Source: Phycobacter azelaicus (GTDB lineage Bacteria > Pseudomonadota > Alphaproteobacteria > Rhodobacterales > Rhodobacteraceae). From it: a stretch of DNA of 64,000 bases. Of the stretch, positions 18,749 through 28,416 are shown one piece after another. Numbering within the stretch: position 1 is the first letter of the stretch; the number at the start of each line of letters is the position of its first letter. The notes under the pieces are model-generated. The model saw only the letters and a list, made by a program, of their open reading frames with translations, did no database searches and was not told the DNA's origin. Location of the stretch: positions 62,001 to 126,000 of the forward strand of contig NZ_WKFH01000003.1 in assembly GCF_014884385.1 (NCBI RefSeq), given 5' to 3'. Made by a program: the position numbers and the translations under genes.

Positions 18749-19521
18749 TGCAAGGCGCCGCTTGCCCGCGAATCCTGGTGATCGCCGGAACCGACTCCAG
18801 CGGCGGTGCGGGCCTCACACGTGACACAGCGACTGCAACTGCACTGGGGTGTCACGTCGCCCCGGTGGTCACGGCCGTCACGGTGCAAACCAGCCAGGCC
18901 CTGAGCCGCATCTCTGCCATGCCTGTGAAGATGGTCCACGCCCAGATGGCAGCCGCACTTGAGGAGGCGCCGGTCGCAGCGGTCAAGATCGGAATGCTGG
19001 GAAATGCCGGGATCGCACGGGCGATTGCCCAGGGCCTTCCCCGCGACATACCCGTGGTGCTGGACCCCGTGCTGAAAACCTCCTCCGGCGGCCTCCTCGG
19101 AACCGGGCAAAGCCTTGCGCCGTTGATGGAGAAAGTGACACTGCTCACCCCGAACCTGTCAGAAAGCGCTTTTTTGAGTGGCCAGCCGTTCAGCGAGGAG
19201 CCGGAGGCCCTCAGGTGGCACGCTGAAATCCTCATGGCCGCGGGCAGCACGCGAGGCCCGGAAGCGATCCTGATCAAGGGAGGCCACGCCAGCGGCGAGG
19301 AAAGCCGCGATCACCTGTTCTTTGCGGACGCTCACGCGGTCTTTGCGGCCCGGCGGCTGCCGCGGGGACGGCGCGGGACCGGCTGTACTCTTGCCACGGC
19401 CATCGCCTGCTACCTTGCCAGAGGACAGAGCATGGAGGCGGCCTGCGCCCTGGGCAAACGCCACGTGACAGACTGGCTAAAGCAGGGGCCGGGAGTTCCG
19501 GCAGCCACGCCAGACGCATAA
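18748..19521 (+). CDS. thiD: Hydroxymethylpyrimidine/phosphomethylpyrimidine kinase ThiD
   Basis: About 257 residues from ATG at 18748, which shares one base with the thiF stop. Ribokinase-family features are VIAGTDSSGGAGLTRD, VTAVTVQTSQ, VKIGMLGNAGI, VVLDPVLKTSSGGLL, LLTPNLSES, ILIKGGHASGEE and the anion-hole region RGTGCTLATAIA. It phosphorylates HMP and HMP-P to HMP-PP for ThiE. It is the last gene of the thi operon and is convergent with the kinase gene at 19523, with only one base between the stop codons. The family's usual GADIKT reads LTRDTAT here. Confidence 0.93.
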   Translation: MQGAACPRILVIAGTDSSGGAGLTRDTATATALGCHVAPVVTAVTVQTSQALSRISAMPVKMVHAQMAAALEEAPVAAVKIGMLGNAGIARAIAQGLPRDIPVVLDPVLKTSSGGLLGTGQSLAPLMEKVTLLTPNLSESAFLSGQPFSEEPEALRWHAEILMAAGSTRGPEAILIKGGHASGEESRDHLFFADAHAVFAARRLPRGRRGTGCTLATAIACYLARGQSMEAACALGKRHVTDWLKQGPGVPAATPDA

Positions 19522-19522
19522 C

Positions 19523-22072
19523 CTACTTGGCGCTGATACGCTTCGGCCCAGCGGCAAGCCGCTCCGCCTGCAGCGCGGTCAGGGCATTCAGCAGGACCAG
19601 CTTGCGGATCGGCTTTTGAAGGAAGTGATCCATGCCAGCCTCCAGGCAGGCCTTGCGGTGACTGTCAAACGCATTGGCCGTCAAGGCAACGATAACTGGC
19701 TGCTGCCCGCCGAGGGCACGGATCTCCTGTGTCGCGGCTATCCCGTCCAGTTCCGGCATGGACATATCCATCAGGACAAAATCCGGCATCTGAGCGCGGC
19801 ACATCTCGACCGCTTCTCGGCCATTTTCCGCTTCGACACAGGTCACTGGCAGACGTGCAAGGTACTTTCGGATCAACAGGCGGTTGGTGCGATTGTCTTC
19901 GGCCAGAACGATACGGCAGCCGCGCAGGACCTCGATATCTAGGTCCGGTGTTTGATCGGCCTCCTGCAGGGCGTTCGGATTGCGGATCGGCTCCAGTTCG
20001 ATTTCCAGATGGAAGCACGCGCCCCCCTCCGGATCCCGATCCGGGCAAAGCGTCAGGCTGCCGCCCATCCGACCGGCAAGAATGCTCGAAATCGTCAGGC
20101 CCAGGCCCGTGCCGCCAAAGGCACGGGTGGTTGCCGCATCCGCCTGAGAGAACCGGTCAAAAATATGCTGCGCCTGGCTTTCGGAAATGCCGATCCCGGT
20201 ATCCTCGACCTCGATGATAATCCGATAAGGCGATGTCGGTGCATTGCGCGCGCGCAGGGTGACCGCACCCTCCGCCGTGAATTTAACTGCATTGCCTACG
20301 AGGTTTACCAGGATCTGGCGCAACCTGCCATCATCGCCGCGGACATGTTGCGGCACGCCTTGATCGATTTCGACCGAGACGTCCAAGCCCTTTTCTTCCG
20401 CCTTGGGCCGCAGGAGGTTGACGGCCTGCTGAATGCAAGTATGGAGGTCGAAATCCGTTGGCGAGATGTCCAGTTTCCCGGCCTCCAGCCGCGAAAGGTC
20501 CAGGATATCGTTGATAATCTTCAGCAGTGCATTCGACGAGTCGCGAATGGTCTCGACATAGAGCTGTTCTTCCTCGGACAGATCGGTGTCGGCAAGCAGA
20601 TCCGCCATCCCCAGTATACCATTCATGGGCGTGCGGATTTCATGGCTCATATTGGCGAGGAACTCGCTCTTGGCCCGATCGGCCTGTTCTGCCGTGAGCT
20701 TTGCCTCGAGGAGCTCGTTGTTGCGCTGGGTCAGAGCCCTGTTGGCGCGGATCAGTTCCTCGCGCAGATGAACGTCCCAGGAGACATCCCAATCCACACC
20801 AATCATGCGCTGGCGGCCTTCCGCATCCCAATAGGCACTGCCCAGAGCACGGATGTACTTGCGCTCACCATTGTCCAGCACAATGCGGTATTCGGAAAGA
20901 TAGTGTTCGTCCTGCTGCGTTGCCCGCCAGAAGGTTTCAACAGCCCCTTGGACATCTTCGGGATGCAGGCGCTTCTTCCAATCCGAAAACGTCACGGGAT
21001 GATCCGACCGCTCCATACCGTAAAGCTCGAACATCCGCCGATCCCAGATCAGCTCCCCCGTGCCCACGTCAAGCTCCCAGATACCGATCTTTGAGGTCTC
21101 GACAGCGATTTCGAGGCGTCGCGACAGCGTCTCCAGCTCACGCTCGCGGCGTTTCAGCTTCTCGATCGCCTGCCTGCGCGCGGCAGACAGGGCGCTGGCC
21201 AGAAATGTCGGGATCAGGATCAACGCACCGGCCATCAGCAGGACCAAACGCATGGTCCAGCGATTGTCCGGCGCCGACGCCCACCCTCCTTTGGGGCGCG
21301 CGGCAAGCAGCCAGTCGCCCTCCGGCAATGTGATTTCCATCAATACCGGGTTATCCCCGAAAACCTCCGCGTTGCCAAAGAACAGCTCCCCCTCGGAGCC
21401 ACGGCCATCTTTGCCGATCAAGGCCAAATCGATGCCAAGGTTGTCATCTGTCAATCCGGCACGATCATAAAGCCCCTGCTCCTTGATAACTGCAGACAGA
21501 ATACCCCAGAACCGCCGATCCGCCCCCTCACCTGTGAAAATCGGAAACCGCGCAATGAAGGCGCGGCCGCCTTGAACAAGATTGACCGGCCCCGCCAGCA
21601 CCATGTTGCCGCTGTCCCGGACATCGTAGGCAGCCGCGCGCTGCGCGTCGTTCTGGTTGTAGTCCAACCCGATCGCGGCCTCATTGCCCGACAGCGGATG
21701 AATGAGAGAGATCACCAGATCCGGCGCCGCCGCGATATGTGAGATCTCACCGTGGTCACCGATGATATGCGCGCCCAAATCCGCAAATCTCTCTTGCGTC
21801 ATATCCGGTTCGGTTGACAACACGGCCACCAGTCCTCGCACCAACTGGACATCTGCCGTTAATGCGCCCTCAAGTCGCGAGCGGATCAACCCGGCTTCGT
21901 TCTGGACGTCGGACCGCAGCTGCTGCCGGTGAATGGTGGCATTCTGCTGTTCGGCAAAAATAAAGATGCCGGTCAAAGCCGCCAGCGCCACAAGCGCAAG
22001 TGGATAGAAACGGCTGACCACACTGCGCAGCCCTTGGCGCAGCACGCTTAGCCCCTTCACACCCTCCGCCAT
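19523..22072 (-). CDS. CHASE-PAS hybrid histidine kinase with receiver domain
   Basis: 849 residues from ATG at 22072 (GAGG six bases upstream). Order: a membrane helix near residues 22-40, a periplasmic CHASE domain (about 45-225), a second helix near 275-295, and a PAS domain (about 325-440). A HisKA dimerisation box follows with the phospho-acceptor in [12 protein letters not shown] (His477), then a HATPase domain ([31 protein letters not shown]). A C-terminal receiver contains [19 protein letters not shown] domains sense small ligands outside the cytoplasm; the ligand is unknown. No separate response regulator or output gene is adjacent, so phosphate must go to a distant Hpt or regulator. 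It is convergent with thiD. Confidence 0.92.
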   Translation of the reverse strand: MAEGVKGLSVLRQGLRSVVSRFYPLALVALAALTGIFIFAEQQNATIHRQQLRSDVQNEAGLIRSRLEGALTADVQLVRGLVAVLSTEPDMTQERFADLGAHIIGDHGEISHIAAAPDLVISLIHPLSGNEAAIGLDYNQNDAQRAAAYDVRDSGNMVLAGPVNLVQGGRAFIARFPIFTGEGADRRFWGILSAVIKEQGLYDRAGLTDDNLGIDLALIGKDGRGSEGELFFGNAEVFGDNPVLMEITLPEGDWLLAARPKGGWASAPDNRWTMRLVLLMAGALILIPTFLASALSAARRQAIEKLKRRERELETLSRRLEIAVETSKIGIWELDVGTGELIWDRRMFELYGMERSDHPVTFSDWKKRLHPEDVQGAVETFWRATQQDEHYLSEYRIVLDNGERKYIRALGSAYWDAEGRQRMIGVDWDVSWDVHLREELIRANRALTQRNNELLEAKLTAEQADRAKSEFLANMSHEIRTPMNGILGMADLLADTDLSEEEQLYVETIRDSSNALLKIINDILDLSRLEAGKLDISPTDFDLHTCIQQAVNLLRPKAEEKGLDVSVEIDQGVPQHVRGDDGRLRQILVNLVGNAVKFTAEGAVTLRARNAPTSPYRIIIEVEDTGIGISESQAQHIFDRFSQADAATTRAFGGTGLGLTISSILAGRMGGSLTLCPDRDPEGGACFHLEIELEPIRNPNALQEADQTPDLDIEVLRGCRIVLAEDNRTNRLLIRKYLARLPVTCVEAENGREAVEMCRAQMPDFVLMDMSMPELDGIAATQEIRALGGQQPVIVALTANAFDSHRKACLEAGMDHFLQKPIRKLVLLNALTALQAERLAAGPKRISAK

Positions 22073-22552
22073 CTTCAACCTCACAACACCGTTAAACTAT
22101 TCCCGACACGTCCTAACCGACTATATCCTAACAAGTCGTTCAATAGACCTTAACGTGCGTGATTGAACCATTCGCTTGCGTGCCGCAAGATCAGATCAAC
22201 CAAGCCTTGATTGCCCCCCAGCTGAGCAGTCGGCGCACTGATGGCCGCCGGGCCAACAAATACTGGACATTCTGACATTTCACGACGCAAAAGTCGCCCC
22301 CAACACGGTCATTTCGACCCGAGGCCCATTTGGTAAAAAAAACAGTCCAATTTTTGATGGCGGCCTCAGCCGCTTTCTGATCTTAAAATCAATTTGTTAG
22401 TCGACCCAAGGATCAGCCCTGCGAAAAAAACAAAACATAGGATTTTGAGAATCTGTTTTTCGAGCCCTAAAATAGCACAACCGCGCACAGAAAACCCGAG
22501 GAGCGCGCGGTTGGAACTGTCGCAAGACAGTAAAAGGGAGGAACCGAATATC
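22073..22552. other. 480-base intergenic region upstream of the TRAP operon
   Basis: No gene is supported here. The region is AT-richer than its surroundings and carries poly-A/T runs (22335-22342 and 22426-22432). A short perfect hairpin, GCGGC-CTCA-GCCGC, lies at 22360-22373. It holds the control region of the divergent kinase and TRAP genes; no operator could be assigned. The kinase start is at 22072. Confidence 0.5.
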
Positions 22553-23650
22553 ATGACAAAAATCGTAACGCGCCGCCGCGCGCTGACCGCTCTTGCAGGA
22601 GCCGGGGCAGCTGGACTGGCAGCACCTCACATCGCAACAGCCGCCGGCCATACAAAAACCTGGAAAGTCCAGACATCTTGGCCCGGTGGCGCAGGCCTGC
22701 AAATCTTCAAGGATTGGTGCGGCACAATCGTGGAAAAGACCGGTGGTGAGCTGGCCTTCCAGCCCTTTGGCGCCAATGACGTCGTCGGCGACTTCCAGCT
22801 TTATGACGCCGTGAAGAACGGGGTGCTGGATGCGGTGAACCCGTTCACCATCTATGCGCAAGGCATCATTCCGGCGGCGGTGTTCCTGTCGTCCTTCCCG
22901 CTGGGCCTGCGCAACCCGCATGAGTATGACGTTTTCTACTACGGTCTCGGCGGCATCGACATGGCCCGCGAACTGTACAAGGCCCAAGGCATGCACTTCG
23001 TCGGACCGATCCATCACGGCCCGAACATCATCCACTCCAAGGTGCCGATCCGCTCAATCGACGATTTCCGCGGCCGCAAGATGCGCCTGCCCGGCGGCAT
23101 GGTCGCCGAGATCTTCACCGAGATCGGCGCCGAAACCACGGTTCTGCCCGGCTCGGAAATCTTCCCGGCGTTGGAAAAAGGCACCATCGACGTGGCCGAC
23201 TATGTGGGACCGGCGGTGAACTACTCGCTGGGCTTCAGCCAGGTCACCGACTATATCGTCATGGGCCCTCCGGGCTTCATGTCGCTCTATCAGCCAGTGG
23301 ACATCATGGACCTGACCGTTGGCATGGACAGCTGGAATGCCCTGTCGCCCGAAATGCAGCAGTTCGTCGAAATGGAAACCCACGTCTATTCCGACATGCA
23401 CCACGCCGCGATCCAGGCCGCCGACCAGGAAGCCTGGAAGAAGTTCGAGGCCGATGGCACAGAGGTGACACGCCTCAGCCAGGACGATGTGGAGCTGATG
23501 ACCGAGGTCGCTGTTCCAGTCTGGTACAAGTATGCCAACCGCGACAAGTCCAGCGCCCGCGTCTTCAAAACGATCCTGGACTACATGCAGTCCGGCTCTC
23601 TCGGCTACGTGGACCCGGCCCTTACCGAAGGCTTGTCGCTGGATCTGTAA
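22553..23650 (+). CDS. TRAP transporter substrate-binding protein (DctP, TakP-like)
   Basis: 365 residues from ATG at 22553 with GGGAGG upstream. It starts with a twin-arginine-type signal (TRRRALTALAGAGAAGLAAP), as many TakP-like TRAP binding proteins do. The mature domain has FRGRKMRLPGGMVAEIFTE, carrying the conserved arginine that grips carboxylates, and LPGSEIFPALEKGTIDVADYVGP, characteristic of the TakP/2-oxo acid and lactate branch. It is periplasmic and delivers an organic acid to the DctQ-DctM permease encoded next. The substrate itself is inferred from the family, not proven. First gene of a three-gene operon ending at the terminator near 26477. Confidence 0.9.
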   Translation: MTKIVTRRRALTALAGAGAAGLAAPHIATAAGHTKTWKVQTSWPGGAGLQIFKDWCGTIVEKTGGELAFQPFGANDVVGDFQLYDAVKNGVLDAVNPFTIYAQGIIPAAVFLSSFPLGLRNPHEYDVFYYGLGGIDMARELYKAQGMHFVGPIHHGPNIIHSKVPIRSIDDFRGRKMRLPGGMVAEIFTEIGAETTVLPGSEIFPALEKGTIDVADYVGPAVNYSLGFSQVTDYIVMGPPGFMSLYQPVDIMDLTVGMDSWNALSPEMQQFVEMETHVYSDMHHAAIQAADQEAWKKFEADGTEVTRLSQDDVELMTEVAVPVWYKYANRDKSSARVFKTILDYMQSGSLGYVDPALTEGLSLDL

Positions 23651-23746
23651 GTCGGCCTTTCACAACCGCGAAAACCAAGACGGACCCGCACACCGCGTGC
23701 GGGTTCGTTTGTGACACCACTCATCACCGACAAAACGGGGGAACCC

Positions 23747-25069
23747 ATGCCCAGTCTCGATGTTACCTTACCGCACTGGCTTTATTGGGTCGGACTGATC
23801 GTCTTCCCGCTGGTGGCCATGGTTCTGGCCAGACGGCCAAAATCAGGCCCCAGTACATACACCAACGCGCTTGGTTACTTCATCCTTGTGACCGGCGGCA
23901 TGCTGGGGCTGCACCGCTTCTACCTGCGCAATCTTCTGGGGCTGGCCTTTATTCCGGTCTTCATTCTGATCTTGATCGCCAACTCCAACGGCCAGGAGGC
24001 GCGAAGCATCTTGTCCGATGCCTCCAACGTCGTGCGCCAGGCAGAACGCACACTGGAACGCGAAGAGGGCCGTGTCGCCGCCGCAGAGGCCGACCTGCCC
24101 AGCTTGCGCGAAGAACTTGCAGCAGCCGAAGAGGGCACATTTGCCAAGCGGCGCGCGGAAAAGAACATAGAACGCGCCGAAAAGCGCATCTCTGACGGCC
24201 AGGAACGTATAGCCGAGGCAAAAACCGACCTGGAAACCGCCGCCCCAGCGCTGGAGGTTGCCGGTGAGAACATGGCCTTCTGGAACAAGGTCGGGGCCTA
24301 TGCGCTTTATGTGCTGCTGGCCGCGATGCTGGTGGATGCCGTGCTGATGCCGGGCCTGGTGCGCCGCGCCAATCAGAACCTGCCGGAAGAAGAGCCAGAA
24401 ACCGAAGCGGAAAGAGCCTTGCGGGAGCTGGAAGAGGCCGAAAACGTCGAAGACTCCAGCCATGTCTCCACCGGATGGACCGGCTGGATCGACCGCACAT
24501 CCCTGATGGCGGGCGAATTCGTCAGCTACTGGGCGGTGATCGCCGTCTTCGTCTATTACTTCGAAGTGATCAGCCGCTATGTCTTCGGCTCCCCCACCAA
24601 CTGGGCGCATGAGGCGATGTATCTGATGTTCGGCATGCAGTACCTGATTGCCGGGTCCTACGCGATGCTGACCGAGGCACATGTGCGCGTGGACATCTTC
24701 TATGCGCCCCTCAGCCGCCCGAAACGGGCCTGGGCGGATCTGTTCACCTCGATCTTCTTCTTCATCTTCGCCTTTACCCTGTTGTTCACCGGCTACAAGT
24801 TCGCGCTCGACGCCAATGCGGTGGCCACAGGCAACAGCGTCGTGTCCGAATGGGCCCGCGGCAACATCGGATTTGGCGAAATGCTGGGCAGCATGAACCT
24901 GGCTCAGTGGACCGATCCGAACATCCGCTGGGGCGAGATCAGCTTCAATGAATGGGAAATCCCGCTGTGGCCGATGAAATGGGTCATGGTGATCGGCGGC
25001 CTGCTGCTGGTCCTGCAGGGCATTTCCAAGCTTGCGCAGGACGTGCGCGCAATCGTGAAAGGGGCCTAA
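23747..25069 (+). CDS. TRAP small permease (DctQ) fused to a TM2-like domain and coiled coil
   Basis: 440 residues from ATG at 23747 (GGGGG upstream); ordinary DctQ proteins have about 160-200. A first helix spans residues 11-28. A TM2-like unit (about 40-78) has the family hallmark GGMLGLHRFYLRN. A long Ala/Glu/Arg coiled coil runs from about 83 to 172, followed by a membrane helix at 181-203 and a very acidic linker (211-236). A normal four-helix DctQ domain occupies about 250-435 (FEVISRYVFGSPTNWAHE, HVRVDIFY). DctQ couples binding protein to DctM in the inner membrane; the added N-terminus has no known role. It is followed 3 bases later by dctM. Confidence 0.9.
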   Translation: MPSLDVTLPHWLYWVGLIVFPLVAMVLARRPKSGPSTYTNALGYFILVTGGMLGLHRFYLRNLLGLAFIPVFILILIANSNGQEARSILSDASNVVRQAERTLEREEGRVAAAEADLPSLREELAAAEEGTFAKRRAEKNIERAEKRISDGQERIAEAKTDLETAAPALEVAGENMAFWNKVGAYALYVLLAAMLVDAVLMPGLVRRANQNLPEEEPETEAERALRELEEAENVEDSSHVSTGWTGWIDRTSLMAGEFVSYWAVIAVFVYYFEVISRYVFGSPTNWAHEAMYLMFGMQYLIAGSYAMLTEAHVRVDIFYAPLSRPKRAWADLFTSIFFFIFAFTLLFTGYKFALDANAVATGNSVVSEWARGNIGFGEMLGSMNLAQWTDPNIRWGEISFNEWEIPLWPMKWVMVIGGLLLVLQGISKLAQDVRAIVKGA

Positions 25070-25072
25070 GAC

Positions 25073-26428
25073 ATGGGTCTGGAAATTGGAATCGAGTGGC
25101 TGACACTCATCATGTTCGGCTCGCTGCTGGCCCTCTTGATGGCAGGGCTACCGCTGGCCTTTGTAACCGGGGGCCTGGCCTGCGTCTTCCTCTATGTGCT
25201 GGGAGACGAACGCGCGCTCAACATCGTGCCAAGCAGGATCTTCCCGCTGATGACCAACTATCAGCTTTCGGCGATCCCGCTCTTCATCTTCATGGCTTCG
25301 ATGCTGGAAAGGGCCGGGATCATCAACGACATGTTCGATGTGATCTACAAGGTGCTGGGCGGCGTCAAAGGCGGTCTTGCTGCAGCGACGATCATCGCAT
25401 CGACCGTTCTCGCGGCCATGGTGGGCGTCATCGGCGCAGCCGTGGTGACCATGGGCATCATCGCCCTGCCCGCGATGCTGAAACGCGGCTATGATCCCAA
25501 GATCGCCATGGGCTCGATCATGGCGGGCGGCACGCTCGGCATCCTGATCCCGCCGTCGATCCTGGCGATCATCTACGCGGTGGTGGCAGAGCAATCCGTG
25601 GGTGAGCTGTTCATCGGCGCGGTCTTCCCGGGCCTGATGTTGTCGGGCACCTATGTGCTTTATGTGGTGATCCGCTCCACCATCAACCCGACCCTTGGTC
25701 CGCCGATCCCGGTGGAGGAACGCGTCAGCTTTGCCGAGAAGGTCCGCCTGATGGGCAACATGTCAGCGCCCATCGCTCTGATCGTGATCGTGCTGGGCGT
25801 GATCTTCACCGGAGTTGCAACGCCCGTGGAAGCGGCCGGCATTGGCACCTTCGGCGCCTTCATCGTGGCGGCCATCCACCGCAAGCTTGACTGGCAGACC
25901 GTGCGCGAGGCCTCGATCGGAACGCTCAAGGCCAGCGCCATGGTGATCTGGATCATGTTCGGCGCCACCATTTTCGTGGGGCTTTACGTCCTCGAAGGCG
26001 GTCAGCAGTTCGTGCAATCAGCGCTGGAAGCAACAGGCTTTGGCCCCTGGGGTATCCTCATCATCATGATGTTCGTCCTGGTGATCCTGGGCATGTTCCT
26101 CGATTGGGTCGGCATCCTGCTGCTCTGCGTGCCGATCTTTGTGCCGATCATCAAGGCGATGGGACCAGAGCCCTTTGGCCTGACCACCGAAGCGGATCTG
26201 GTACTGTGGTTCGGGGTTCTCTACCTCGTCAACATGCAGATGAGCTTCTTGTCGCCGCCCTTTGGCTATGCGCTGTTCTATTTGCGCGGGGTGGCTCCGC
26301 CAGAGATCCCGATGACCGATATCTTCAAATCTGCCCTGCCGTTTCTTGCGCTGCAGATCGTCGGTCTGGTGCTGTGTATGGTCTTCCCCGAGATCATCAC
26401 CTGGCTGCCACGCCTGGTATACGGCTAA
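25073..26428 (+). CDS. dctM: TRAP transporter large permease (DctM)
   Basis: 451 residues, about 12 membrane helices, full-length DctM of the TRAP family. Typical stretches are FMASMLERAGIINDMF, GAAVVTMGIIALPAML, GGTLGILIPPSI and MFLDWVGILLLCVPIF. It is the sodium-driven transport subunit. It works with the binding protein and the unusual DctQ fusion encoded just upstream, and it ends the operon before a strong terminator at 26477-26509. The fumarate-like or 2-oxo acid specificity is set by the binding protein, not by this subunit. Confidence 0.95.
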   Translation: MGLEIGIEWLTLIMFGSLLALLMAGLPLAFVTGGLACVFLYVLGDERALNIVPSRIFPLMTNYQLSAIPLFIFMASMLERAGIINDMFDVIYKVLGGVKGGLAAATIIASTVLAAMVGVIGAAVVTMGIIALPAMLKRGYDPKIAMGSIMAGGTLGILIPPSILAIIYAVVAEQSVGELFIGAVFPGLMLSGTYVLYVVIRSTINPTLGPPIPVEERVSFAEKVRLMGNMSAPIALIVIVLGVIFTGVATPVEAAGIGTFGAFIVAAIHRKLDWQTVREASIGTLKASAMVIWIMFGATIFVGLYVLEGGQQFVQSALEATGFGPWGILIIMMFVLVILGMFLDWVGILLLCVPIFVPIIKAMGPEPFGLTTEADLVLWFGVLYLVNMQMSFLSPPFGYALFYLRGVAPPEIPMTDIFKSALPFLALQIVGLVLCMVFPEIITWLPRLVYG

Positions 26429-26476
26429 CGCCAAAGCGGCGTGACCGAGATATCAGGATCTTTCAGGATCATAATG

Positions 26477-26509
26477 AGCCGCCCCATCCGGGGCGGCTAA
26501 ATTTTTTTT
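26477..26509 (+). terminator. Intrinsic terminator of the TRAP operon
   Basis: A perfect 9-bp stem AGCCGCCCC/GGGGCGGCT (26477-26485 with 26490-26498) has a 4-base loop and a run of eight T at 26502-26509. The remaining 256 bases to the desaturase start (26510-26765) show no gene or clear signal. Confidence 0.93.
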
Positions 26510-26765
26510 GCGCAAGCTTTCAAACTCACCCTGTAACCCCTTGCGGCCCATTGTCTCTGCCCACCGTCACAGCGCGCCCGTCTCAACCGGCAAGTTTCCC
26601 TCAAAATCAAAACCTTGAATACGATCTTTCGCGCCCCGCTCAACGCCTGATTGACCCAAAGGCAGCTGATACAGCGCGTCGCGCGGACAACGGAGTTTCA
26701 AATACCTCTTGCTATAACCAGATACTCAGGTATCCGGACAGTAAGAAACACAAGACTACAGGCGC

Positions 26766-27806
26766 ATGACCGACATCATCGACCCCCAAGCCCCCGTTCG
26801 CGGCGCAACCGCTGCCCGCGACTGGGTCAAGACCCTTGCCACCTATCGCGATCCAAACCGGCTGCGCAGCGCCTTTGAGCTGGGGGCCACGATTGTGCCC
26901 TTTGTGCTACTCTGGGGCCTCGCCTGGTGGAGCCTTTCGATCAGCTATTGGCTGGCTTTTGGGATTTCGCTGGTGAATGGCGCCTTCCTGGTGCGCCTCT
27001 TTGCCATTCAGCACGATTGCGGCCACGGCGCCTTTTTCCCCAGCCGACTCCTCAGCGATTGGATTGGCCGGGTCATGGGTGTGGTCACCCTGACGCCCTA
27101 CGACGTCTGGCGACGGACCCATTCGATCCACCACAGCGCCACCGGAAACCTCGACAAACGTGGCATGGGAGACGTGCATACACTCACCCTTGCCGAGTAC
27201 CGGGACATGGGGCGCTTTCAGCGGCTGATCTATCGTCTTTATCGCAATCCACTGGTCCTGTTTGGCCTCGGCCCCGGCTATCTGTTCCTGCTGCAGAACC
27301 GTATCCCGCTGGGATTGATGGACAGCGGCAAATACTGGCTCAGCGCCATGCTCACCAATCTGGCCATTCTGGCTGCACTGGTGACGATCTGGTATTTCGG
27401 CGGCTGGCAGCCGCTGGTGCTGATCTTCCTGCCAACCACGCTGATGGCGGCCACGATCGGCGTCTGGCTGTTCTATGTACAGCACCAGTTCGAACACACC
27501 AACTGGGACCATGATCCCGACTGGCAACTGCATGAATCCGCTTTGCATGGCAGTTCCTACTATCAGCTGCCCGCAGTGCTGCAGTGGTTCAGCGCCAATA
27601 TCGGCATTCACCACGTGCACCATCTTTACAGCCGCATCCCGTTCTACCGGCTGACCGAAGTGTTGCGTGATCATCAGGAACTGGCCGAAAGCAACCGCAT
27701 GACCATCCGTGAGAGCCTTGCCAATGCCCGCCTTCACCTGTGGGACGAGGACAGTCGGCGGCTTCTGTCGTTTGCCGAGGCACGTCCGCTTCTGACCCAG
27801 ACCTAA
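26766..27806 (+). CDS. Membrane fatty acid desaturase
   Basis: 346 residues with several hydrophobic helices and the three histidine boxes of the membrane di-iron desaturases: HDCGH (His83, 87), HSIHH (His119-123) and HHVHH (282-286). It belongs to the DesA/omega-6-like FA_desaturase family and would insert a double bond into acyl chains of membrane lipids; regiospecificity cannot be read from sequence. A beta-carotene or ketolase-type role is less likely given the box spacing. Its ribosome site is weak. It appears monocistronic, lying between the TRAP operon terminator and a 610-base gap. Confidence 0.85.
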   Translation: MTDIIDPQAPVRGATAARDWVKTLATYRDPNRLRSAFELGATIVPFVLLWGLAWWSLSISYWLAFGISLVNGAFLVRLFAIQHDCGHGAFFPSRLLSDWIGRVMGVVTLTPYDVWRRTHSIHHSATGNLDKRGMGDVHTLTLAEYRDMGRFQRLIYRLYRNPLVLFGLGPGYLFLLQNRIPLGLMDSGKYWLSAMLTNLAILAALVTIWYFGGWQPLVLIFLPTTLMAATIGVWLFYVQHQFEHTNWDHDPDWQLHESALHGSSYYQLPAVLQWFSANIGIHHVHHLYSRIPFYRLTEVLRDHQELAESNRMTIRESLANARLHLWDEDSRRLLSFAEARPLLTQT

Positions 27807-27953
27807 TCCAGTCAGGCAAGACACATGGTATGACCAGGCGGTTATCTAAGCTTAATAAATAGAAAACTCGCCGTATTTTGGCTGCTGTTGGAAACCTTCT
27901 GTTTGCCACTGCCGTGCAAAAGGTTAAGACCTTGGTAGGTGTGGGAACCAGTC

Positions 27954-28235
27954 ATGATGCATTTTTCTCTTGATAAGGAAGAGGCCGCGCTTCGACGGCG
28001 CGCCTTGTTCCGCCTGTTACGCCGGTTCGATTTTGACGCGCCGGAGTTCCGTGGCGAGGCGATCTCAGATCCGGTACATGAGCGTGTGAGCGCTCCTGAG
28101 TATCAACAGCCATGTCACTCAAGCCTGGGCGATAAGAGCTTGCTTCGAAAGCAGCCCCAGGTCCACGCAAGCGCAATCCCCGGGCCAAATCAGGATTGGG
28201 CAGACGACAGTCGCGTGTTTCAGATCAGGCCTTAG
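27954..28235 (+). CDS. Possible small ORF, hypothetical
   Basis: The 610-base gap between the desaturase and the next gene (27807-28416) contains this 93-codon frame. The first half (HFSLDKEEAALRRRALFRLL) has helical, protein-like composition and normal codon choice. The second half does not look protein-like, and no ribosome site is convincing. It may be a small real gene, a remnant or chance. I do not recognise it. The rest of the gap holds only the terminator at 28345-28374. Confidence 0.25.
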   Translation: MMHFSLDKEEAALRRRALFRLLRRFDFDAPEFRGEAISDPVHERVSAPEYQQPCHSSLGDKSLLRKQPQVHASAIPGPNQDWADDSRVFQIRP

Positions 28236-28344
28236 AGCCCCTAAAGACCAGCCGCAAAACAGCCGGTATCTGGCCGCGCCCCGGCCTGCCCCCGGAGTGA
28301 CACAAAAATCGGCGACAGACCTGAAACGCTGTCCGCGCAGGAAG

Positions 28345-28374
28345 AAAAGGCGCAGGTCCATACCTGCGCCTTTC
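28345..28374 (-). terminator. Intrinsic terminator after the lone TRAP binding protein
   Basis: A perfect 12-bp stem (28346-28357 with 28362-28373) has loop CCAT and short U-rich ends in both directions. It lies about 40 bases past the dctP-like stop codon and may act bidirectionally. Confidence 0.85.
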
Positions 28375-28416
28375 GTCAGTGCGTTCAGTTATTCTGCCCG
28401 ATTGGAACGCCTGCCG

